DNA of 64,000 nt from Xestospongia bergquistia (Eukaryota > Porifera > Demospongiae > Haplosclerida > Petrosiidae): contig OZ014411.1 in the NCBI GenBank assembly GCA_963965975.1, forward strand, positions 14,152,501 through 14,216,500, given 5' to 3'. This document shows positions 36,799-47,407 of this stretch, piece after piece. Every line of letters starts with the position of its first letter. Position 1 is the stretch's first letter. The notes beneath the pieces were generated by a model. It was not told the DNA's origin and searched no databases. It saw only the letters and a list, made by a program, of their open reading frames with translations. A program made the position numbers and the translations under genes.

Positions 36799-37258
36799 CT
36801 TATACATAGCTAGTATTACCAATTATTCTCAATAATTATGATGTGTTCACATTTTCTATTAAGAGGTAGAAAAATACAAAATTATCTGTTAAACTATGAC
36901 ATTAAGGAGGCTTCCACATAATCACAGAGAGAAGCATCTTACATGTTGCAGAAAGTGTTATTTAGTAAAGAGAAGCAGATATTAAAATGGAATCTGAATC
37001 CATCCAGTAGCCACTCTCATCCATTTCTGTTAGTCTACATGACGAACATGTGTTAGCTCATGTGATTAATTAAACTGCCTACCCAGTAGGCCAGTGGCCC
37101 AGTACCCACCTATTTGAAAATATGAAAATTCCTAAGTCTAGTGTATATATATATGGACATAACTGAGAGTGTATGAGATTTCAGCTTCATGTCAGACCCC
37201 TTGATTCCACATTATAAATCTAATTTACATATTTACATTATTTTAATTACTATTATAG

Positions 37259-37389
37259 TGAGGATGATGTAGTTGTTCCCTCACTATCACATTATGATGA
37301 TTTTACTGAACAAGTTAAAAAAGAGATGATGTTTGATTTTGAAGCGAGTAAAATTATGAAATTCCAACAAAATTTTGTATTATATAGTG
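37259..37389 (+). pseudogene. Exon of unrecognised gene, copy 2
   Basis: Identical by eye to 27,388-27,518. Confidence 0.35.
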
Positions 37390-37948
37390 GTACAGTATAA
37401 TGTTATTATTTCACAATGATAGTCTTCTTAAATCTACATACAAATTATAATTGAATAATTTGCTGTATTAGTAGATATTGATATTTCAGGTAAACCATGT
37501 GTCATTTTTACTTAATTACTAGTTCCCCTGTCCTTGTCCATAACATGTGTGTCATTTACTGTAGTTTATTCCACATTTCAATATTTACTAGAGGACATGA
37601 CTGATGATATTAAATATGAATTCTTTACTACTACAGTGTAATTCCATATAATAATAAATATTATTATAATTATATAGGTCCATATAAAACTAGGTACTTT
37701 ACTAACATAAAGATGATACCAATGAGTAAGTAATCTATTGTATTCTCTAATTAATAGTATAATGTATTTTAAATACAATAGAAGTTACAGATTGTAACTA
37801 TACATTTGTCAGAGGTGGAATATTAAAAGTTTAAAACCTACCAAATAAGTAAATTGAACACATCTCTTGTGAAGCTTGTCTGTTGATTTTTTTAATTTTG
37901 ACAATAGAAAATTTTGACAGAAAACGTACATCAAGTTATAGAAATTGA

Positions 37949-38929
37949 GAAGATGCTCTTGATTTACAAGTACCTGAGACCCAAGCTATTGTATTGTTTG
38001 AAGATAATGTTATTATCCAACAACTGAAGAAGTGTATGGACCTGATGTTGAGGTAAGGATTAATTAGACCATTACCTTATTTGGGTATATTTTAGATGAT
38101 AATACAAAAAGCCACTTATTGGTTAGTTTATATTTGTTACTATAGTAACCTGACCACACCTCCTTTAGAACCAGTCATTGCTCCTGTTAAAAAGTGAATT
38201 TTTTTACCAAGAGGAGGAGTTAACATGTAGTAACAACATACAAAATAAATTGAGTTAAACAGGTTTGCAAATAATCTTTAACTTGTCTGACAGGTTTTAG
38301 TTGATATAATTGATAGTCCAGAGTTAATACAAAATGTGTCTATTATAGGACATCATCATCATTACAAGGTAAGTGTTACATGTCAATATGTACATGTTTA
38401 TATGTTTTGTTTGTTGATAACTTTTTATTTAATTGAACAGACTCATCTTAATATGTTTGTAGGATGAAATAAAAATATGAGTTGTATAATTATATTAATA
38501 ATTAAAGGAGTTCATCTCATTGTGATTAGTTGAGATATATGGATACACTGTTCACAGTACAAGAGGTTAGTATTTCAGATACCACCCCATCAATAATTGA
38601 CATCTTAATTCTAGCATGGAGTTAGTATAAAGTGTGTGCCCCTCTCATTAGTTCCACTTGATTCTAAAGACAAGTCATGTCTCATCAATGTATATGACAC
38701 TCCAGGTCAGTAGGTGTGGCTATTTATATAATCATGTCATGGTCAATATAATGCTCTCTAACTATGTGATGATCTATAATTAATGCTAATATTAATATCA
38801 ACAGATTAATTATCACTGTATTAATTTGTATTTTCATGTCATAGTCACCTGATGAACATGTTGTTAATGTAATAGTCACATGACTTGTGATTTATAGGTC
38901 ATGTGAACTTTTCTGATGAGGTGAAGCAG
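37949..38929 (+). pseudogene. Snu114/EFTUD2-like fossil, copy 3
   Basis: Base-for-base equivalent of copy 2 at an offset of 9,871: exons 37,949-38,052, 38,146-38,193, 38,294-38,368, 38,615-38,705 and 38,898-38,929. No difference from copy 2 was seen by eye, which is part of the evidence for recent exchange between units 2 and 3. Confidence 0.8.
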
Positions 38930-40009
38930 GTTATCATCTCTGAAGTAGTAGTCACATGACTTGTCATGACATGTCAATCTATCTATACCCGACCTTTTGA
39001 ATATCATAAAACTTGTAATAATGATTTGGGCTACTGTTAACAATAAAAAGTTTAACCTTCTGTGCTCCATTACCCATTATATGATCAATTATATCTAATA
39101 AAGAGGAAAAAACCTTATTCAATATGTATAAATGTACTTTTCAAACAGAATGATATAGGAGATGTAAACAATGTGATAAAGTAATGAGTTATTGCCTGTT
39201 AACAGTATTATGAATAATTAATTAGTAATGTCTGGTGGGTGGAGCTAATTATTGATGTGTTTGTTCTAATAAATATAGGAAAAAACTTTATTCAATATGT
39301 TCAAGTTTATCTAATTTATTCACTGACCTATATAAGAGATCTTGTTCATTCAAAATAAAATGGTAAAGTAACCATGAATGGTGGGAAATTATTGCTATTT
39401 ACATGTAGTTCTATCTTGGTCTCTCAAGGGGATGACCTCACTAGACTAGTTCTGCAAAGCAGAATACATCTGTAGACTCTACTGGTAATGCTGGTTTTCA
39501 TAAGCTAATATACAGGTATAGTTATATTGGTGTCTGTTGGTATTTTAATATTTTTATCAACTATACATGTACATCGATGTCTCAATACATGTAGTTAATA
39601 TATATGTCTTGTACTTCTCTCATTATGTGAGTGGGTAGTTATAGTTTATCAAGATCTGGTCACATGGTCTGGCTGCGTCATTTCTGTAGGGATTATCTGA
39701 AGTTGATGTTGTTGCTTTGTAAGAGGAGAACAAATATTTTCAAACTAATTTAGAATGAGTCTCTGCACAATGGGAGGGCCACGTCAAATGATTAGAAGGA
39801 AAATTAAAACAATATGAAAGTGGAAAGGAACTGTTAGAAATCATAAGTTTGGTGGGTGTGGTTAAAGTCTTAATCCATTTCATCATTTGTTATGTTCTAC
39901 TATGAATCCATTTAACAAATCATACATCCATTCAACATACCATACATCCATTTAACATACTATACATCCATTCAACATTACATTTGTCCATTTTGTTGTC
40001 ATCTGACCC

Positions 40010-40205
40010 AGCCTATGGTCCATCTCACATCTATTCTGAGACTAACAGAACTAAAAGAGACAATAAAAAATTATATTCTGTTCTAGAGCCTAAAGACTCA
40101 GTCCTGGGCACCAAGGAATGAGAACTCGTAGAATGTAAAGATCATATCACAGCACTAGAGAACCAGTTAGTGAAGTATGCTACCATGAAGAATGACCAAT
40201 ATAAG
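40010..40205 (+). pseudogene. Coiled-coil exon, copy 3
   Basis: Aligns with copy 2, including the AATAAAAAATTATATT variant, but its 5' edge carries an extra insertion (CATCTCACATCTATTC) that breaks the acceptor context. Confidence 0.4.
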
Positions 40206-40439
40206 GTAAGTGTGTTGCTAGTAATGATTCATTCCCATGTTTCATTCTGGTTCTCTAAATTTCATTATTTGATTCTCATGGTTCAGAACTATCGTTCTAA
40301 TCTTTTCAGGTTATTTTCTATCTCACATACATCACAAACAAACACATCACTTACTAAAATAGAAAAAATTATATCAAAATGTTGTAGAGTTCTCTAAGAA
40401 ATAATAAAGAATTTCAAGAGAAACTGTCTACATTTGAAC

Positions 40440-40815
40440 CAAACCTCAATAGGTATATATAATATGGTAATAAAGGTATTGAAGCTACCCTCAATAAGTA
40501 CATGTACTTGTACATGTAATATGGTAGTAATGGTATGGGACTATCCTCAATAGATATACATAATCTGGTAATGATAGTATACAAGCTATCCTCAATAGGT
40601 GTACATGTACATGTATATGTAATACAGTATGGAAACTAGCCTCAGTAGGTGCACATGTACATTTAATATGGTAATAACGGTATGGAAGCTGCCCTCAATA
40701 GCTATCGAGGGTAGCTTACATACCATATTACATATACATGTACCTATTGAGGGTAGCTTGCATATCAATATTACCATATATACAATATGTACATGTACCT
40801 AGGTACATGTACATG
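40440..40815. repeat. Minisatellite, about 60-bp unit, copy 3
   Basis: Similar length to copy 1, including the inverted junction CAATAGCTATCGAGGGTAGC at 40,698-40,717. Confidence 0.8.
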
Positions 40816-41161
40816 TAATTTGCTTATAAAGAAAGAAAAATTGTATGTTTAATACAAAGATGAACAGTTTTAAAGGTAGCTAATTATGTTCCGGTTTTAA
40901 ATTCTATTTTCCTTTCTTTCATTCTGATAACCTCACTTGTACAGAATGGTTCACAATATTATGAATTAATGAAAGTAGTGTAGATATGAAGGAGACAGCT
41001 ATGTTCAAATGTTCTAATGGCTGAAGAGATAAATTAGACACACAATATTATCACACCAATTGTATTATATGTACTTATCTATGACAATTAAATGGAAGTC
41101 ATTTTAATTCTCATTTTTTTCCACCTTTAGCAGAAGCTGCTGCCTTCTTTCTGCCATATAT

Positions 41162-41987
41162 TGATATAGAAAATGCTGAAACCACTAAACTGTTTAGTTT
41201 GGAAGTTTCTGACAGAATATATTATACCTTTAATTGTATATACACATTGCTTTAAAACTATATCTCTTTCTACTAATAACTTGTAGAATGTTAAAAGTAC
41301 TTGTATATTTGAAGATTTCAATTAGTTGTTAATCAAATCAATTAAAAATCAATTAATGTTGATCACGCGTGTACTTGTTTCCCGCCAAATTTGTCACAAG
41401 CTTGTGTTGACTGGTTGTCAATTTGAAGCATGACGAGATTTCTTGATAATATAAAAGTACTCCATTTCGCTTACTTTATTATAAGGTGAGTTATCTCTCC
41501 ATCCATCTATCTCACATCTATCCAGCAGTTGTTACAAATAACTCTCTCTTTCTTCCTCTATGTTCTCTACGATTCGCCTCATCGTTGGATCATCTCGTAC
41601 TTCGTTGGATCAACTCGTCTCATCGTTGGATAACCTCTCGTCGCTGGATCATCTTTTTCATTTTAGTTATGTCATCTTTATCTTTTCTTTTTTGTTCTCA
41701 AACTTTTTAGTTTTATTTTATAATTTTTGTCAATTGATTTTTTGAATTTTTAAATAAATTTTTCCTTTCACTTCGTTTCTACAGGACTCAACTGTTCTTC
41801 TCTGGCGTTCTCTGATGTTCTTGACTGCTCTTCTCTGATGTCTTCTGATGATCTTGACTGTTCTTCTCTGATGTCTTCTGATGATCTTGACTGTTCTTCT
41901 CTGATGTCTTCTGATGTTCTTGACCGTTCTTCTCTGATGTCTTCTGATGTACTTGACGGTTCTTCTCTGACGTTCTCTGGATGTAAA
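41162..41987 (+). repeat. Leader/LTR-like block, array copy 3
   Basis: Same order of elements with TTTCCCGCC intact and TATA-like ATAATATAAAAG. Its upstream neighbour is the inverted 200-bp segment described in the findings. Confidence 0.6.
41786..41971. repeat. 33-bp minisatellite, copy 3 (about 5.5 units)
   Basis: The same unit with its own pattern of variants (several GATGATCTTGA units). Confidence 0.85.
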
Positions 41988-42131
41988 AGATGAGTCGCTC
42001 TCCTGCTTGGTCTCTTCTGTCTTCCTTCAAGCCTTCTTTCCTCTTCTTTTTTTTTTTTTATTTTTTAAAATTTTATTTTGGGCTATCAGCCCATACATCA
42101 TACACACACTCATACAAACCCTATTAATTAT

Positions 42132-42203
42132 CTCCTCCCTGCCGCTCGGCGGCCCAAAAAAATTTTTTTTTAATATCTCGGGCCGCCGAGTGGCGGGGAG
42201 GAG
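42132..42203. other. GC-rich stem-loop, copy 3
   Basis: As copy 2, with one more pair at the loop end (GGCCC facing GGGCC). Confidence 0.8.
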
Positions 42204-43240
42204 CTCTGATCTTCTAGGGTGCGTGTGTGTGTGTGCTGTGTGTGTATGTGTTGGTGGTCCCTTTTCACTTCCTCTGTCTCTCTTCACTTTCTCTCTATTC
42301 ATTGTCTTCACCAGTTCAGTTAATAACTACTTTTTCTTTCCTTGCAGGAGCAGCACTGTTGAAGAAGGTGAGCTATTTCTCTATCCATCCATCTCATTCA
42401 CTCTTTAGCAAACCAGTTGTTACAACTAACTTCTCTTTCTTTCTCTATGTTCTCTACTTGTGGAGTTACTGGACTCTTGGGGACTTTCAACTACTAAAAC
42501 TGTCTTATTTTAAGTTTTGTTTTTTTTTCTTTTTAATTGTATTTTTTCATGTTTGTAGTTTGTTAGTATGTTGTTTTTAGTTTATTATATTGAGCTTCTC
42601 CAAAAAAATATTAATTTTTTTACTAAAATTTGTCAAATGTCAATTACCTTAATTTCAGTTAAAATATAACTTGATTAACTTTAGAGAACCACCAACTTAG
42701 AACTTTTGATTCTAGATTTAATGTAACTTTGAAAACTGAATCAATTTTAATCTTTACTAAACAACTACAATCATACTGAATGAATTCTTATCAATTTTTT
42801 TACAACCATTGTATCATGATATTACTAATTCTTTAGATGATATTATCATTAATATTTTTTAACCAAAAGCTAAATTATTTAATTAATTTTTTTAATAATT
42901 AAATTAAAAACCTATTAAAAGTGTTTTGCTGTTCTTGTAAGCTTTTTGCTGAACACGTGTGCAGCTGTTATGTTTTCCCGCCATAATGTCATATTTTTCC
43001 CGCCATAATGATAGGTCATGCGTATGCTGTTCCTCGCTAGTCGTGTGCTGATAATCTAGTAATAGATTCTCTGCAGACCTTCTTTGATTGAACTCTTCAC
43101 CAATTGAAATTTTAATTTCTGTTTCAGCGTTATTTTTAATTAAGCTTTTTCAGGTAATTATTTTTTTATTCTTGCTTTTAATCATTAAAATAAATATTTA
43201 TTTATCATTTAACTTGTTTGTTGCATTTTACAAAGTTCAG

Positions 43241-43359
43241 TACTCTCACAAGATATCAACAAACTGGATGAGATCAATAGAGATCAGAGAGACTGCATAA
43301 TCACTGTCAACTTCCAACTCAAAGATCTTACTCTCTGTATATTAAGTGTTACTACTTGA
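43241..43359 (+). CDS. Conserved terminal exon, copy 3
   Basis: The same exon with LKDLT in place of LKDLP. Frame, stop and poly(A) signal are kept although flanking non-coding DNA has diverged with indels. This favours selection or recent activity. Confidence 0.4.
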
Positions 43360-44198
43360 TGTATATACTAGTATAATGCAGTAACATGTCTAAATAACAA
43401 ATATACAATTTTATTTATGGTAAATATAAAAATGTAAAGTTTGGCAATAAAACAGTTTTATTTGGAATTGTATTAAAATACATTTTAAAGTACAGAGTGT
43501 TGAGCATTTGTGGTTAAAGAGTGCAGTTTATGGTCAATGGAATTGGGTGTGGCCAAATGATGTTTTACTTGACTGGTTGTGATAAAACAAATGTCTCGAC
43601 CTGATGATACACACAACATGTCTTCTAGACAAAATGTACCAGTACTGTCTGGACAGTGGTAGGATTGTCACCATTGTGATGAGAATAAATACAATGAGTT
43701 ATAATGTTACAATCAGTACTATAGTCACATGATGACATAGAGGACACTGGAAAGTATTGATTGTTGAGATGATCAGTTAATATAGTGGAGTTACTACATG
43801 TCTTATTACAGCCACTTACAAGATAACAAGAGTTTTCTGTTAGATGACATATTCAGTGAGGACCACCAACCATATATGGTGCATAGCATAATAATTAACT
43901 AGAACTCCACCTACTATTTATGAGAATTATTAATAGTTATATATTTTTGACAATCAATAGATACTGGTATCAATGGAGTGTCCTGATAGTACATTTTGTC
44001 ACAACAATTTTATTGACTTTGTAGTCATAACATATGTTTATACTGTCACTACTATTTTCATTCAATAGTCATCTCTGCATTAATAATTTTTTTTCAAACA
44101 AAATCAATAGGACCAGTCTATATGAAATATTAATAATACACAAAGCTTTGGTCTTCAAAGAATAATCCAATAATTACTCTTTAAATTTTGGATTACCT

Positions 44199-44531
44199 TT
44201 ATTCCATTCCAGTGTCCTCGACGTTACTCTACAAATCACCATAACAAGCATACCTCCAAGCATGAGTCTCTGCATAAGTTTTATATCATATTGTCTCACA
44301 TACGTAAGGAATTAACTTATTCTGCTGTAGTATACACAAATATCATTTTAATGAGTTTAAGTTGACTTTCTTTGTCGACACTTTAGCGGCAGTAGCTCCA
44401 AGTTCACCAGATACGGCAGTTTGACTTATTGTCTCCCAGAACTGATCAATACAGGAGATATGTTTGAATATCAACCATTTGCCTAATGTTGGTCCTCTGG
44501 CATTGCAGTGAGCTGGACCATTGACATAATA
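44199..44531 (-). pseudogene. DUF1917/BLES03-like exons, copy 3
   Basis: Exons 44,531-44,343 and 44,321-44,199. Both frames stay open despite a 9-bp deletion removing WIY after GYY and a 3-bp insertion in the second exon. Indels that are multiples of three hint at past constraint on the frame. Confidence 0.45.
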
Positions 44532-45230
44532 CCCTGGGGATCTTCATTAAAGTAGGCGGGTCTTTACTTTTTAACTCCTTTTTTAATTGTCCCATGTGTA
44601 AGAAGCAGCGTTAAAAGACAATTTATAAGTTTAATACAAAGATGAACAGGTCTGAAAGTGGCTTGATTATGTTCCTATTTTAAATTCCATTTCCCTTTCT
44701 TTCATTCAAATACTTCACTTCTACAGAATGTTGTAAGTTATTATTAATTAACCACCTTGTTACTATGACAACTGTTGCTGTAGTAACCCTATCTCTAGGC
44801 TCATTATTCAATAGGAGCTGTAGCATAGTCCTTTACATCTATGATATCTACTCCAGTAACAGAGAATGAAGCTGCTAATAGAAGAGTAATACACTGTATG
44901 TACATGTACATGTATATCATTACATGTAACCAACTATAGCCATTAATGAGAGGTTCCAATATTTGAAGGTTTAGGGTCTGGAGTATATAATATTAATTTC
45001 ACATTAAAGTATGATGTTCTATTACCAGCACTCTAGACACTGCCATAATTATATGTCATTGTAAATATAACATTGATTTTTACTCTGTTCTTGTTTCATG
45101 ATCATTGAACTCAACATAATGATACTCTCAAACAACTACACTGTGAAATTGAGAGACTTAAATTAAGGTAATGTTACTGTATTCCATTATGTATGTGATG
45201 ATGATGTCTTTGTTCAGAGTTAAATTTTAA

Positions 45231-45585
45231 CAAGCTATTGAAAGGTATAGGCCTAGGGTGAATGGTGAATTTTACTTAACACTCTATAGTATTGTCTTAG
45301 AATTAAAGGGATAAGTAGTTTAGCATCTAGAAGCGTTTGTGTCCTGGCAATCTTACCAGTAGACAAAAGCAACAAGTTTAACTACTCTTTAATTTTAGTA
45401 GCATAATGCGTTGCTATTATTTAGCTTACAATGTCCTGCTGTTTGATCTTGTAAGATATATATATATATATAATTATATATATATCTATATATATATATA
45501 TATATATGTAAACATTCTGTAGCGCTAGCTATATTTTATTTTAAAAATAAATGCAGTGGATCAAAGTTTTTAACATCACTTATAG
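45231..45585. other. Array exit, with (TA)n microsatellite
   Basis: Unique sequence after the array. It contains an AT dinucleotide tract at about 45,452-45,507, just before the acceptor of the next gene. No exon seen; a 5' exon with the start codon of the next gene could lie here but could not be fixed. Confidence 0.5.
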
Positions 45586-46668
45586 CATTATATTTTCTTG
45601 TGCAATGGAAAAATGAAGATGATGTCCTCTATGATGTTGTACCAAGCAAACATATACCATCTGAAGGAGTTGACATTATTGATATTACAGTAGAAAGTAT
45701 TTGTAATACCCTATATCATGGAAAACCCTTTCCTGCTAAAGTAATTGGAAGAGGTAATTTTAATAACTCATGCTTGTGATTAGGATATTACTTATAGATA
45801 TGTATGTAGAAATGCAAAAGTTGTTGCATGTTAAGGAAGCTTTATTAGACAATAGTGACTCAGTCCCACAGACAGAAGCTTTCTCAGAACAATTAGATGA
45901 TAGCATTACAACAGGTATATTTGTAAATAATGTTAGATCATGAATGAGTTGTCGATTAATCCTATAGTTGCAGATAAACTCAAGTTACCCCAAGTGTCTT
46001 TTCTAAAAGATTTCAGCCCAAAATCTAAAGGTAATATTACTAATATTATCAATTGTATACTAACATTTAGTAATTTTCAGGTAAATCAAAAAAAGGGCAA
46101 AAAGCCAAGATGCCTGGTATGTGCTATATATGGTATATGTGTTGCCATTAATTAGTGTGTTAGATAAACATTAGCATTTTTGTAGTCTATAATTTGCAAT
46201 ATCTTTGGCCAGTATTTTAATAGCAAATTTTCTACTTTACAATAAATTATGTTAGTCTATGTATTTCTTGTAATAGGTACCCCAAGAAAAAGGACCCCAT
46301 TCAAGAGTCCTTCACAGAAGAGTATTGCTTCAAGTAAGTTAGCTTCTTTGATATGTCAGTATCATTGCTTTTCCTAATTGGCAGATGATACCCCAAAAAA
46401 GAGAACCTCTCAGAAAGATGAAAATGCCCTCACTGTCACATTAGGTACAGCTTTTTATTCATTTCAGTCTTACAATGTTTTGTAGATTCTGATACTAGCT
46501 GTGACATGAATCAGGCTTCTCTGGCAAAGGTATATGAATGATATAAGTATGTAGATGCCTTACAGTAACATGTACTTCATTTAGAAGGCTAAGCGTTCAA
46601 GATCAGAATATCCATACAACTCGTATTCTGATTCTGATTCAGTACTTCATGAGCTTGATCTCAGCTAA
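45586..46668 (+). CDS. Eight-exon gene, nuclear-type basic protein, 5' partial
   Basis: Eight exons join in perfect phase: 45,586-45,753, 45,798-45,914, 45,968-46,030, 46,081-46,116, 46,277-46,333, 46,385-46,444, 46,486-46,529 and 46,585-46,668 (TAA). The N-terminal part (LYFLVQWKNEDDVLYDVVPS, then GKPFPAKVIGRG) has the look of a small SH3/Tudor-like barrel, as found before BEN domains in invertebrate proteins. The middle and C-terminal parts are basic and Pro/Ser-rich (GKSKKGQKAKMPG, GTPRKRTPFKSPSQKS, NDTPKKRTSQK) and end SYSDSDSVLHELDLS. No BEN domain is seen. A start codon must lie in an exon upstream. All frames are open and all splice sites are GT-AG, so it looks functional. A chromatin or DNA-associated role is inference. 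Confidence 0.6.
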
Positions 46669-47407
46669 GGTTATATGTTACTTAATGTAGTTTATTCATG
46701 TAGCATAGTATAAAATCACACTTCCTGACTAGGTGGGGTGAAAAATTTTAACAAGGCAACCACTTTAAAGCTAATGTTCAGACTTGGAATCTATTGAAAA
46801 GAGTCCAAAGGATTACTAATGTCAAAAGATGTCCTTAACCTCTCACTGATAATTTATTGTTTGTCTTTTCCCTCCTCATGCAGAGAACTAAATCTAAAGT
46901 GAATTCTACTAAAGATATCGATGATTAGTGATGGTAGGCGATAAAATGCGATTTTTTGCGCGGGTATTTAAGTTTTTTATGCTGGAACGCGATTTTGGGC
47001 GACTGATTCCTTCGCCTTTAGACGCGTATAAGCGCGCTTCGACGGATACCTTTTCTGCACGGGTTGTCATTTAGGACTTATGGCATGCACAATGATTGAT
47101 ATCACAAATAATGATTTGAAAGTGTATTCATGTTGAATAAAGGATCTTTAAAAGTAGTCTAAATCATAAGAATAAGTTGACATGATTTTAAAATCCTCTT
47201 TCCTTCCAAGATTATACATCAATGTCATTTGAATTTTCTTATTGTTTGTTTGCCACACAAATAATTAATGAACTAAAACACATAGCTAGCTATAGTATTA
47301 GCATTATATATGAGGTAAATGTTAGTAAGAGAATGGAGTAATTCTAACAACATGGTTTGTTCTGAACTATATGGAATGTCACTTACTAATATATTTTATT
47401 TTTTTAG
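46669..47407. other. Spacer with a CpG-rich patch
   Basis: No gene. A patch at about 46,930-47,060 is unusually rich in CG and GCGC (GCGATTTTTTGCGCGGG, GAACGCGATTTTGGGCG, ACGCGTATAAGCGCGC) in an otherwise CpG-poor region. It may be a promoter-type island or a fragment of a foreign repeat. Confidence 0.5.

Larger units (their letters stand above)
27626..37496. repeat. Tandem array unit 2 (9,871 bp), hybrid copy
   Basis: The left 2.06 kb (to about 29,690) is practically identical to unit 3. The right 5.5 kb (from about 32,015) is practically identical to unit 1. The 2.3 kb between differ from both and share variants with each. It lacks about 200 bp of the minisatellite present in units 1 and 3. 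Confidence 0.95.
37497..45230. repeat. Tandem array unit 3 (truncated, 7,734 bp)
   Basis: Matches the array until GAGTTAAATTTTAA at 45,217-45,230, then diverges, so the last 2.3 kb of the unit (including the 967-bp transposon) is missing. It carries a 200-bp internal inversion (40,960-41,160) and a deletion of about 105 bp near 44,950 relative to the others. Confidence 0.95.
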
